11,939 bases of DNA from Conidiobolus incongruus B7586 (GCA_000697335.1 JNEM01009522.1:1-11939), one strand, 5' to 3'. Shown: positions 1-9,425, counted from the first letter of the stretch. Made by a program: numbers and translations. The notes: generated from the sequence alone by a model not told the origin.

Positions 1-1185
1 TAAGCTTCTTGGAGGGCAGTAAGCTCTTAGGGACTAAAGTCTTGGATTCACTCAGTAATTAAGCTGCCATCATCATTAAAATAATATGAGGGTATCTCCT
101 TTTTTGGTGGTATTATAGTATATAGTGTTAAATTTGAATGAAATAAATTATAGATAAGATTTAAAATAGCAATAATTAGGTTTGATACAGACAGTTATTA
201 ATATCTAGTAGGTTTTTAATAGTTTTGTTGCTGCTACCATGTAAGCATTGTGGTAGTTAAACTAATATAGTGTAGAGGAAGACTTAATATAAAAGTAGTG
301 TGGTGCAGAACATGGTAATATAATGTAGCTGTAGTGTGCAAGTGTAAACAAAGTTTAATTAAGCTTTGAACTAGGATGAGTCACTGATATATTAAGATTT
401 ATATTAGGTAGTGCCAATATCCTACAATATTGACAGAATATAGTCTCAATCTTAGAAATAGTGTGAAAGTAAAAAATAGTAAGAATTGAGAGGAAAAAGA
501 GGAACCTAGTTTATTTGATAATTTAATACTATTTATACAATTAATTTAACTACATAAGTATAAATTAATCATATAATTTATAGTTAATTGGATTATATAA
601 AAGTGTATATAAGAATTTAGAGAACTAGTCTCTTAACAGATATCCTGATGAAACAAAAAATTACATTTAAGCTATATATTACATAAACAAGTGTAATAAT
701 TTACAAGAGAATGAATATTATATTGAACCAAGAGTGGTCAATGAATACTTAGCCTTATACTTTAGTACAAGCCATTTTTAATAAAAGCATACTGTTGTAT
801 TCTTGTAAATAACAAACTTTCAATTATTTTTGACAAACCTACTATACTATATTTGGGTCTTGGAAAATATAAATATAATAAAGAAATAATATAATCTATC
901 TATAATTATTAAACTTTAAGTCACCTGTCACATCCATAATGTCTAGTACAGCCTCTCAAGATTGTCCTTCACAAAATTCAGAATCATCATATTTATTCCA
1001 AATAACAAATAGTTACTTTTTTGTCTCCTTCTTATATTTGATTAATATTTCATAAAGATCCATTCTGTTGACTAAGGTAATCCTATCAATAAAGAAATAA
1101 TGGATAGAAAATAAAATATAGTTTTTGTTAGTTATTTCCAAATAACAACTTCTTGCTTTTAAAAGTTGTTGAAAAACTTAGAATT
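1..1185. other. gene-free AT-rich left flank
   Basis: No open frame of useful length and no recognisable protein motif is seen on either strand. The first 60 bases and the stretch around 220-420 are less AT-extreme than the rest, which suggests old repeat material rather than simple sequence. A segment at 424-639 is flanked by a 7-bp direct repeat (ATATCCT at 417-423 and 640-646). On the minus strand it begins near TGTTAAGAG and holds a TATA-like string, so it could be a short LTR fossil; see findings. Nothing else can be supported. Confidence 0.6.
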
Positions 1186-1186
1186 G

Positions 1187-2415
1187 AAATTTTAATTAAT
1201 TTCTGATCTTTCAAACATATTATACATTTTGAAAGATTATATATATATAATATATAGGAAAATAAATATTTTTAAACTATATATATATATATATTCAATT
1301 TTAATTATTTTATTGATTAAAATATTTTGATTTTAAAATTTACACTTAAATTTAATTATACTTAAACTAGATTGTGATTATCAAAAGGTTTTTATTTTTG
1401 TATCTTTAAAACTTAACTACAAACCCTCTAAAACTATTTAAAACTTGTAAACAGCTTATAAAGATGGTGTTTTATTTAAAACTACCATATATCACTAGAT
1501 TAGTGATTTTAAAGCTAGAAAAAACATTATTTAAAATTTATTAAAATCTAAAAGATTAATTTCTATTGTTATTTTTTTACTTACTAATAGAGTAAAAAAA
1601 TATATCAAGAAATACTTTTTTATTTCTGTTAGAAAACTATCAAAGTAATTTAATATTAATTATATAAGCATGTTAAATTTACTTAAGTTTAATCTTAAAT
1701 TAATTAATAAAAATGTAAAATAGATACTTTATAATTTAACAAAAGCTTAAAAGAAAATTAAAGTAGCTATAGCTAAATTAAACTTATTAAAGTATAACTA
1801 AAAACAAAGGATTTTACAGTAAATACTTATAATTAATGAATCTTAAATTTTTTTATATAATTCTTTATTTAAAAATAAAACAAAATGTTGGGTTAAGCTA
1901 AATTAACCTTTTTTATAAATTCTAATGAATAAGTATTTTAAATATAAGTGAATATTAATTATTATAATATATTATAATAATATATAGTTTTTTTATTTAA
2001 TACCTCAAGGAAAATCAATTAATAATAAGTTATATATTACTTTTTTTATATAAAACAATTTTTCAATAGTATTCTTAATATAAATTAAAGATACTTATTA
2101 TTTTGCATAATAATTGCAAAATACATAAAGTTAAAGCTGTAAAAAATTTTTTATATAAAAAAATTAGAGGGAGTTACCATATCTAGTATATTTACTTGAT
2201 TATAACCTATGTGATTATAATTGTTTTAGATAATTAAAAAAACAGCTTGCAGGAAAAAAAATTCCTGCAAACAAATTAAATCAGTTTGTGAAACATTAAA
2301 TTTCAGTCTTTAATAAAAAAAACTGTTTTTTAGGTATTAGAAGCTTACCAAAAGTATAGAAAAGAGTTATTAATAATAAAAAAGGCTATTAATTTTATAT
2401 TATTCATTAATTTTT
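1187..2415 (+). mobile_element. decayed mariner-family (Tc1/mariner) transposon, copy 1
   Basis: This is a dead cut-and-paste DNA transposon. Broken but ordered pieces of a mariner transposase read on the plus strand. Near 1484-1530 is TIYxxISDFKAxRKNI, matching the helix-turn-helix segment YRWxxxFKxGRxxIED of mariner. Near 1590-1616 is RVKKYIKKY. Near 1829-1860 is INES-x-FFLYNS, the first catalytic block (family SDESKF, here with Asn where Asp is expected). At 2103-2150 is LHNNxKxHKxKAVKNFL, the second block (QDNxxxH). At 2198-2240 is LDYNLCDYNCF then LKKQL, matching the third mariner block PDLxPxDYxxF. At 2333-2353 is GIRSLPK near the C-terminus. The frame changes several times and many stops interrupt it, so no protein can be made. 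The roughly 1.2-kb extent suits a full-length mariner. The ends are approximate: they are set by alignment to the copy at 8230-9425, and no terminal inverted repeats could be recognised. An imperfect-spacer hairpin (ATCTTTCAAA/TTTGAAAGAT, 1206-1237) lies near its left end. Confidence 0.8.
2247..2270. repeat. perfect 9-bp inverted repeat with 6-base loop
   Basis: TTGCAGGAA, six A residues, then TTCCTGCAA. It lies inside the C-terminal part of the mariner copy, where it reads as ..QLAGKKIPAN... The matching place in the second copy does not keep the palindrome, so it is probably a chance product of transposase coding sequence rather than a functional structure. Confidence 0.6.
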
Positions 2416-4194
2416 ATATATTATTTATTGATTTATTTGTTTAATTTTAATCTTAAAATTATACCATTACTTAATTTCTGCACTAATAATATTACTGCTA
2501 CTAGAAAAAAAATCTTTTTGTGTTTTCAATTATTTGTAAAATATATGATCAACAAAGATAAGTTTTTTTATTTCATCAAATATAGTCAGGTAAAAATACT
2601 ACTGATTTATCTAGTGTAAGATACAACAGCCATATGAACAAGGTATAAATTGTTTAATCAGGTATATAGTAGAAAAATAACTTTTGAAAGTGTAGGAATT
2701 TTTAAATTTTTGTTTCCAAGCGCTACCTCACATTTGACAAGGTAGAAATTGATGATTTTGATGAGGAAAACAAAGGATTTGGTTTTAAATTATTTAATAA
2801 ATAACTTTATTATAATAGACGAACATCATGGCTTACTTAGCGAAACAAACTCTACAACCTACAAATTCATGCGAGATTATTCAAAATGTTTTGAAAGAGC
2901 ATTAAAATTATGTTACTTAAAAGAATTTCAATAGTTAACAGAGAAAAATATATTAAGAATTTAATGGATATTGTGTATATTGATAAACAAGCATGTAAAG
3001 ATAGGTTAGCAGATTCGATAAGCTTTTTCAAGCGTCCAATTTGTCGTAGATATAATATTTGATATGTATTGGAAATTCGTATGTTCAAGGTTTGATACAG
3101 AATATATTGAAAAATAAAAAATTATTTTTTGGAAAAAGAAATTTGGATGTTGAGCCATTATTTGTTTACCTAGAATCGAACCTCAAATAAGATTATTTGT
3201 AATCAAATTCAATTTATATTTATTATGATAGAATAGGTAAATGGAGGACTAAATCCATTGGAAAGAAGGATAAATCAACTTGACTATAAATATATAACTA
3301 TAACAGAAAAAATAAAAAGCAGATAATATATCTGATATACTAAGAAGTAAAATTATCATTTGAAACAAGACACCATCTAAAAGTCTCAATTTAAAGTTTA
3401 TTCATTTATAAGACAACATTAGAATAATTCCCAAATTAATCAGATCATTGGGAGAAGTAAAAGGTATCAAGCAAGTACAAAAATAAATAGAACCAAGGCT
3501 TTTAAATATATCATATATATGGATTACCTTTTATTCATTTCTGATAAATCTCTATATCTTTGAAATCATTTGAAAAACTAAATATACTATAAATTTTGTA
3601 GTTTATTTCTTTGTGATTTTTGTAATGGAGTAAGACAGTGATATTCATTATCTTGAGTTATCATGGTTTAAATGTATATTAAAAAATATTGCTTAAGTAG
3701 GGTTTTCAACGGAACTTACAAGGAATAAATAATACGAAGTGTGCTACATTGGAGAAAATATAAAAATATTAACATACAGAGAATCGGTAAAGACCTCAAG
3801 GTGGTTGATCTTTATTGGAATATTGTAGAAAATAAAATTTTTCAAAATGAAATAAATACTCAAAATATATTATTTTTTGCAAATTTCATAATCTAACTTG
3901 GAATGAATAGTTACACTTTTCGAATTTTGAATCAGGAAATATTGTGTTTATTTAAACCTTCTATATCTAATATTATTGATAATTTATATCATACATTCAT
4001 ATACTAAAAAACAAATATCTACTATTATAATATTTCTTATATTTTCAAAAATAAAAATTTAAACAAAAATTGATTTTCTTTCTCAAAAAAGTAATTTAGA
4101 AATATTTTAAATCCAATAAAAAGAAAAATATACTTTGACCTAAAAGAAAAAAAATCTCAAAGTTACTAACAATATAAATAGTTTTGATGACCAT
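2416..4194. other. gene-poor AT-rich stretch with coding-like scraps
   Basis: No gene could be supported. Around 2723-3080 the composition is milder, and short frames give protein-like strings. Plus-strand 2723-2806 reads KRYLTFDKVEIDDFDEENKG, and a 50-residue frame at 2910-3062 contains DIVYIDKQACKDRLADSISF. They are in different frames and match no family I recognise, so they look like the remains of an old gene or repeat. A B-box-like string (GGTTCGATTCT on the minus strand, 3173-3183) sits between 8-bp inverted repeats at 3165-3172 and 3234-3241, but it does not fold as a tRNA. The remainder to 4194 shows only broken frames and A/T runs. Confidence 0.5.
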
Positions 4195-4354
4195 AAGCGT
4201 GAGAGAAAATAGACTTATAGCTCACACAAAGAATCTCTAGTGGCAAACAATATATTATCGCCAAGTCAGAGGAAAATTAATGGGTTTCATTAAATAAGGT
4301 TGAAGTGGCTTACTATAAATTGGGTTCATCAAATCAAGTAAATATCTCACGCTT
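4195..4354. repeat. 160-bp segment with 10-bp perfect terminal inverted repeats
   Basis: AAGCGTGAGA at 4195-4204 is matched by its exact reverse complement TCTCACGCTT at 4345-4354. The segment is less AT-rich than its surroundings and carries no open frame. Size and layout would fit a small non-autonomous element (MITE-like), or the core of a longer repeat. No target-site duplication is obvious, and a single copy in the window cannot show mobility. Confidence 0.3.
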
Positions 4355-5023
4355 GTCACGACTCCAATTGTTTTGTGAGTGTTATGAGAAAAACTTAGAG
4401 AAAAGATACCTTTGGAATGAAGATAAATAGATGTTGCTATTTGTTCACTTATGAAAATATAATGTTAAATACTATTGTTGATTTTTGTGGATAAGAACAA
4501 TTCATTGGTGAAAAGTGGTGGTAACAACCAGTTCATGAAATAGGTGTGCTTCAATGTGACTTCTGGATTTAGAGTAGTAATCATGATTCCTTGAATGATT
4601 GAAAGGTTATTCCCTATCAGTTTTCAACTTAACAGACAATAACTATAGAATAAGAATAATGAATCACAATGAAATTAGTTTAAGGATTATGATATAAAAT
4701 TAAATACAGATAAAAATATTTATCATTTTCAAGCAAAAAATTTCCTAAAAGTATATTATTATAAAATATCGGTATTATTACTTTTATGATGAGCATGTTA
4801 TTTGAAAGAAAAAACAGCTTATTGAGTCTACTAGATTGATATTTTTGAATAAAGGACAAAACACATTAATTCATTATTTTAAAAAACCTGCACTAAGAGC
4901 ATGTCCTAAACATGGATCAAACTAATTACTGCTGGGAGGTTTTTTAAACAAAAATTAAATTTTGGGCAAATGTACAAAACATTTGCATAAGGAATTTAAG
5001 GGAAAAATTTTGACTTTCAAAAC
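4355..5023. other. gene-free stretch left of the VOC gene
   Basis: Only short frames are found. A minus-strand frame at 4465-4623 reads about 52 codons, including TLNPEVTLKHTYFMNWLLPP. It looks protein-like but has no recognisable family, promoter or continuation, so it is not called as a gene. The right end carries the presumed 3' processing region of the minus-strand gene at 5066-5419. Confidence 0.5.
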
Positions 5024-5029
5024 TTTATT
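5024..5029 (-). terminator. poly(A) signal AATAAA for the VOC gene
   Basis: TTTATT on the plus strand gives AATAAA on the minus strand, 37 bases past the stop codon of the VOC gene. This position fits its cleavage and polyadenylation signal. Confidence 0.45.
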
Positions 5030-5065
5030 AAATTTCAAGTTTCAAAGACAATGAAAAATAAAATA

Positions 5066-5419
5066 CTAGTATTCGTAATATATTTCCAATCTGTTGTTAT
5101 CAAAATCTTTGAAGAAACTTGCTTCAGCATTCCATTCTTTTCTAAGCCCTGGTTTACCATTACAAACGAAACCTGCTTTGATAGCTGCATCGTAACCAAT
5201 CTTAACAAGATCTTTGTCCAAAACTTTAATGGCTGCATGGACCGGTAAAACTTTTGGTTCCTCAACAATACCAAACTCTCCTTTCAAGTACCCTATATAT
5301 GTTGGATATTCCATGAATTCTGGTTCTCCTAAAGCTGCAAAAATTTGTTTATATGCATTATGACTTTTTAATAGATTAGTCACAGGAACACTGAAATGAC
5401 CGATTCTAACTCTACTCAT
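5066..5419 (-). CDS. VOC (glyoxalase/dioxygenase-fold) family protein
   Basis: This intact 117-residue frame encodes a single-domain vicinal-oxygen-chelate protein of the glyoxalase/bleomycin-resistance type. In this fold, paired beta-alpha-beta-beta-beta modules form a metal-binding cup; the substrate cannot be told from sequence. Visible family marks are an opening strand with His8 (RIGHFSVPVTNLLKS, residues 5-19), the helix AYKQIFAALG (22-31), YIGYLKGEFGI (41-51), the second-module strand with His61 (PVHAAIKV, 59-66), the helix leading to AGFVCNGKPGLR (82-93), and the last strand DNNRLEIYYEY (107-117). His8, His61 and Glu112 are the likely metal ligands. The length is normal for the small fungal and bacterial members, there is no signal peptide, and the protein is probably cytosolic. 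The ATG at 5419 is the natural start because the family domain begins a few residues after it. TATATATA lies about 112 bases upstream and AATAAA 37 bases past the stop. No intron is needed. Confidence 0.85.
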   Translation of the reverse strand: MSRVRIGHFSVPVTNLLKSHNAYKQIFAALGEPEFMEYPTYIGYLKGEFGIVEEPKVLPVHAAIKVLDKDLVKIGYDAAIKAGFVCNGKPGLRKEWNAEASFFKDFDNNRLEIYYEY

Positions 5420-5530
5420 TGTTGCTATTAAGTAATCCTAAATGTTTCCTAAAATTCAATTACTATGCTTTGCTATCGTTGCGGAAAGTCAGTGAGACTA
5501 TAATGAGAGAAGAATTGATTCTTATGAGTC

Positions 5531-5538
5531 TATATATA
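5531..5538 (-). promoter_or_regulatory. TATA-like box upstream of the VOC gene
   Basis: GGTATATATA on the minus strand, about 112 bases upstream of the start codon. The distance is plausible for a fungal core promoter. In such AT-rich DNA a match like this is weak evidence alone. Confidence 0.3.
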
Positions 5539-5785
5539 CCACAAATTTCAGTTTTTGATAAAGATTATGATGTATTATGGTTTACAAAAAAAAATCATTT
5601 TTTTGGTAAATAGTTTTCAAATTATTTTTTTCAAATTTTCTGTAAAGGTATTTTATAATGATAGAATCTCATACCTCAGCCATTTGAGCTAAAATTTTTA
5701 AAATTAAATTCCGTATGTATACTTTGTTAAGTAAATAATGATTATTGTATTCTGTTATCTTCTTTTTAACATGCAAACAATTAAG

Positions 5786-5791
5786 TTTATT
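5786..5791 (-). terminator. poly(A) signal AATAAA downstream of the 82-residue frame
   Basis: TTTATT on the plus strand gives AATAAA on the minus strand, about 28 bases past the stop codon at 5819. This is the expected spacing for a 3' processing signal and supports a minus-strand transcript there. Confidence 0.35.
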
Positions 5792-5818
5792 TTTAAAATT
5801 TTAAAATGCGAAGGTATT

Positions 5819-6067
5819 TCAAACATTCTCAGTTTGTTCTTTTTTAAAGTTGTACATATCTAAAAATAAAATCTCAGAATTTGCTTTCTCAATTTCAACA
5901 TCAAAGAAAATTTCCTTCATTCCATAATCTTCGTTTGAGTGAGCCTTTTTGGATGCAATGTATAAAGCCATTTTCCAGGGTAGTGGTGAATTTTTAGTAA
6001 GTGTAGGATAAGTACTGCCTTCTGGAAAGTGATCAGCTATAAGAATACCTAAATTGAACAATTTCAA
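5819..6067 (-). CDS. possible small protein or last exon, unrecognised
   Basis: The 82-residue minus-strand frame is milder in composition than its surroundings and looks protein-like: charged and mixed residues, e.g. HFPEGSTYPTLTKNSPLPWK (13-32) and an acidic-amphipathic tail EIEKANSEILFLDMYNFKKE (58-77). I recognise no family and see no signal peptide or membrane segment. A TATA-like string lies at 6228-6238, and an AATAAA about 28 bases past the stop, as for a real transcript. The ATG at 6067 may not be the true start. Two acceptor-like sites fall just inside the frame (AG at plus 6049-6050 after a T-rich run, and AG at 6037-6038), so this could be the 3' exon of a gene whose upstream part is lost or not visible. 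It could also be a gene fragment. Confidence 0.35.
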   Translation of the reverse strand: MKLFNLGILIADHFPEGSTYPTLTKNSPLPWKMALYIASKKAHSNEDYGMKEIFFDVEIEKANSEILFLDMYNFKKEQTENV

Positions 6068-6227
6068 AATGGGGATAAGATTGAATTATGCTTAAACTAA
6101 GAATTTTGATTAAATTAATTATCTCACTTATCTTTTCAGAGTGACTTGTTTATGTCTAAATAAGGCAACAAAATTTTATATGCCAAATTTAGTAATATGG
6201 AATTTTTATTATGTTCTAATTGAGAAC

Positions 6228-6238
6228 TATTTTTATAC
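6228..6238 (-). promoter_or_regulatory. TATA-like box upstream of the 82-residue frame
   Basis: TATAAAAATAG on the minus strand, about 160 bases upstream of the ATG at 6067. It is a good consensus match, but the regional base composition makes chance matches common. Confidence 0.2.
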
Positions 6239-6449
6239 CTACAAACTTAAAATAAGTGGCTCATTTTGCTTATTAATTGAGGATGAAATTCTTGCTGATC
6301 TTTTGCTTGACCTGCTCATTTCATTGATTCCTAGGTTAAATGTGAAAATCAATGTTCTTAGGGCAGGGATAAAAAGTTACTCTCACAATTTAGTATTCAT
6401 TGAACAAAATGAAAACAGCTTGATTCATAGTTCATTTAAAGAACCTTGA

Positions 6450-6837
6450 ATATATATAACAACATTTTAATTTGTTTTGAGTTTTCATTTGGTATTTTAT
6501 ATTCTAAGTACGACATTATTTAAAAATAAATTTTAAGTTCAAATATTTAACATTATATTAAAATTTGAAAATATCTAATATAACTGATTAATTTTTGAGA
6601 TATTTCAACCTAAGTTATGAAATTTGCATGAAAAACTTGGAAAAAATCCTGAATATAATTGATAAAAATTGGTGAAATATTATTTCAAATATCATTTATT
6701 CAATATATTAATAGAATATATTTATTATTAAAATTTAATTGCTATTTTATATTATCGATAAATCAACATAAAATAATATACTAGTTGTCATAAAACTAAA
6801 ATTTGTTATATAATGAATAAGTTTTGAAACTAATATT
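6450..6837. other. AT-rich spacer
   Basis: No frame, repeat or motif is seen. Composition is close to pure A/T and ends abruptly at the GC-richer block that begins near 6838. Confidence 0.6.
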
Positions 6838-7171
6838 TATTAGTGACCCTGGTTGGGAAGCCAGGTGTCTAATAACTCCAAGTAAATAGTCGTCTTCCTG
6901 AACGGTACCTGTTAAATGATATAAAAGCAGTAATTTATTGTTTAACCTAGAATGTAGAACAGCACGCTAGGAAGAGGACCAACGTGACAACTTGGCTGCA
7001 GTCGGCATATTATCACGAGCCAGGTGACTCCCTTCTACCCAAGTATTTTTACATCAACCTAATGTTAAAGTCATTACCTCCTCGCATACCATCTGCACCC
7101 GCTCTATCTTTTAATTGGCCTATGATGCAAGTCACCGGAGAATCTAATGAATCATCTTACCCAACTCAATC

Positions 7172-7180
7172 TATATAAAA
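7172..7180 (+). promoter_or_regulatory. TATA box of the presumed LTR
   Basis: TATATAAAA, followed by CCCGG, in a GC-richer context where such a match is less likely by chance. It lies about 70 bases before the AATAAA at 7249, giving a short R region as in many LTRs. Confidence 0.5.
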
Positions 7181-7248
7181 CCCGGAATTAGAGCTATCTT
7201 CAGCAGGAGGAGTTCGACCTGGGTTCTCCCAGCTATTTGACTTAAATC

Positions 7249-7254
7249 AATAAA
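7249..7254 (+). terminator. AATAAA poly(A) signal of the presumed LTR
   Basis: AATAAA is followed by a C-rich tract (CCCCCTATCTCCC). Its place downstream of the TATA box matches LTR organisation, where the signal lies in R. Confidence 0.45.
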
Positions 7255-7515
7255 CCCCCTATCTCCCTAACACTTACCTGGAATTCACAAGATTTCTATC
7301 TTTTATCTAAACTGCTCTGGATACGGCCTCCCCAAGGCGTGTTAATATATTAGTTAATTGACGTGTCTTCTTGGAATTCGGGTGATATGCCGGATGGAAC
7401 GATTGATTCCATAGCTAGGGTGTATTTGTTAGTTACCTTGTAGGTGGATCTATAACGTGGTTTGCGAGTGATTCGAATGATGAGGGTCGAACGGGTCTTC
7501 CCGCTCGTGAAACTT

Positions 7516-8229
7516 GAAATATCCCAATAAACTTAAATATACCTATTAATTTATCAATTAATTAACTGTTTAATATTCATATCATTTTCAATATTGAATT
7601 TATATCTTTAGAATTACTAATAATCAGAAAAAATTATAGAAATTTTATTGAAATATTTGTATAAAACAATGAAAGAAATTTAATACAAATTATTTATATC
7701 AATATAAAATGTTTACATTTAAATCAATTAAAATTATTAAAAATTACAATTCAATAAAAAAATAGTATACTTGAGAATTTGTGAAAAAAGGCTCTATTAA
7801 AAAATAACTTCCAATTAAATGTATCATATATCAATCTATTAACTTATCCTGTTTTTGATAATAAATTAGTGTTCTGATTAATCAATTAACATTATATTAG
7901 AAAAAGATTAATTTTAAATTCATAATATTTATAAATTATATAGCAAATAAATTAAGTTTTTTCAGTTATAGATTAGTTTAATTTTTTCAATATTAATTGT
8001 TTATTTGGATATTGATTTTATTCAAAGATAAATTTTGATATATTATTAATATAAAAGAGAAAATACAAGAATAGTAAATAAATAATCAATGTATTCTTTA
8101 CTTATATATCAAATTTAACTTTAAAATTGCATATTATTTTAGTGATATTTTATCATAAATAAATATAACTAATATATTTTTGAATTATTATAGATAATTT
8201 AAAAATATTATTATAGAATTAAAAAAAAA
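7516..8229. other. AT-rich spacer
   Basis: Nothing is recognised. The stretch is mostly A/T with only very short frames on either strand, and runs into the left end of the second mariner copy without a clear boundary. Confidence 0.6.
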
Positions 8230-9425
8230 TAGGAAATTTTTTAATTTTTAACTTTTCAAATATATTATTAATTTTAAATAAAAATATATATATAATATAA
8301 ATAAAAAATAAATAATTTTGAATTATATATATTATTTTTTTGATTAAAAAATTAATTTTTTATAATTTATTATTTAATTTATATTTAAATTAAATAATAA
8401 TCATCAAAAGTTTTTTATTTTAATATTTATAAAACTTAACTATAAGCCCTCTAAAATTATTTAAAATTTTCAAACAGCTTTTAGTAATGAAGCATTATCT
8501 AAATCAATAATTTATTGCTAGGTAAATTACTTTAAGGTTAAAAAAGAAATTATCTAAAATCTATGAAAAATTTAAAAAATTAACTTTAACTATTATTTTT
8601 TTAATTGTTAATAAAATGAAAAAATATATTAAAAAGCACCTTTTTATTTTAGTTAAAGAAATATTTAAATATTTTAATATTAGTTATATAAGTATTTTAT
8701 ATATATTAAAATTTAAATTAAAATTAATCAATAAAAATATAAAATAAATACTTTATTATTTAACTTAAGCTTAAAAAAATTAAAATAGTTATTATTAAAT
8801 AAAACTTACCAAAGTATAGTTAAAAACTGAATTTTTTATAGTAAATCATTATAATTAATAAATATTAAATCCCTTTGTATAATTTTTTATTAAAATATAA
8901 ATCAAAATATTAGATTAAATTAAATTAACCTCTTCTATAAATTCCTTTAAATAAATATTTTATTAATAAGTAAATATTAATTATTATAATAAATTATAAA
9001 AATATATGTAATTTTTATTCAATGTTTAAAAGAAAATTAATTAATAGTAAGCTTTATATTGTTTTTTTAAATAAAACTATTTTTAATTGGTGTTTTTAAT
9101 ATAATCTAAAAAAACCTATTATTTTACATAATAATTGTAAAATATATAAAGTTATAAAAAACTTTCTAATTAAAAATAACTAAAGAAAACTATTATATCT
9201 AGTATATTCTCTAAATTATAACCTATATAATTATAATTGTTTTAGGTAATTAAAAAATTAATTTATAAGAAAAAAAATGTGTATAAGAAAATTCAATTAG
9301 TTTATAAATATTAAATTTTAATCTTTAATAAAAACAATTATTTTTTAAGTATTAGAACTTTGCTAAAAGAATAGCAAAAAGTTTTTATAAATAAAAGGAA
9401 TTATTAATTTTATATTATATATTAT
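8230..9425 (+). mobile_element. decayed mariner-family transposon, copy 2
   Basis: This is colinear with the element at 1187-2415. Matching landmarks sit 7021-7022 bases apart along the whole length (first catalytic block at 8851-8875 versus 1829-1853; second at 9127-9150 versus 2106-2129), so net length change is tiny. Shared strings include AAACTTAACTA near 8429, AAACAGCTT near 8472, CATAATAATTG near 9127, and TATCTAGTATATTCT with TATAACCTAT near 9195-9225. The transposase is even less readable than in copy 1. Many C and G bases of copy 1 are A or T here, e.g. the LKKQLAG region has become a run of A/T codons. This copy has no coding capacity. The ends are approximate and no terminal repeats are recognised. 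Its right end lies about 380 bases upstream of the NDUFA6 start codon. Confidence 0.75.

Larger units (their letters stand above)
6838..7515 (+). mobile_element. solo LTR of a retrotransposon (probable, Gypsy-like)
   Basis: A block of about 680 bp is far richer in G and C than the DNA on both sides and has no long open frame. On the plus strand it has the parts of a long terminal repeat in order. First is a hairpin-bearing start (CCTGG/CCAGG around 6848-6865), then a long U3, then a TATA box TATATAAAA at 7172-7180. A likely transcription start near 7200 follows, then AATAAA at 7249-7254 and a U5 to about 7515. The block is flanked by AT-rich DNA with no gag or pol sequence on either side, so it is best read as a solo LTR left by recombination. 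The string AATAT occurs just outside both edges (6832-6836 and 7518-7522) and could be the target duplication, but the exact edges are uncertain. It keeps its base composition, so it looks younger than the mariner copies. The Gypsy assignment is a guess from length and layout. Confidence 0.55.

Noticed and set aside
2428-2619. 63-codon frame just right of the first mariner copy
   Set aside because: It is a low-complexity Phe/Ile/Lys/Asn product of AT-rich DNA, outside the transposase homology and without a family match.
3165-3241. tRNA-like piece on the minus strand: 8-bp terminal inverted repeat TTTACCTA/TAGGTAAA, 77 bases, with a GGTTCGATTCT B-box-like string
   Set aside because: The T-loop lies about four bases too close to the 3' end for that acceptor stem. 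The T stem does not pair, no proper 7-base anticodon loop forms, and no A box is seen. It may be a decayed tRNA-derived repeat, but this cannot be supported.
5051-5248. Plus-strand frame antisense to the VOC gene
   Set aside because: It is a shadow of the minus-strand gene, whose protein carries the family motifs.
6141-6449. Plus-strand frame of about 102 codons opposite the upstream side of the 82-residue gene
   Set aside because: It has no ATG at its start, is rich in Leu/Ile/Phe/Tyr/Asn as expected of AT-rich DNA, and has no family motif.
6984-7178. 64-codon frame inside the GC-richer block
   Set aside because: It overlaps the presumed U3 and TATA box of the LTR, has no recognisable domain and is best explained as a chance frame.
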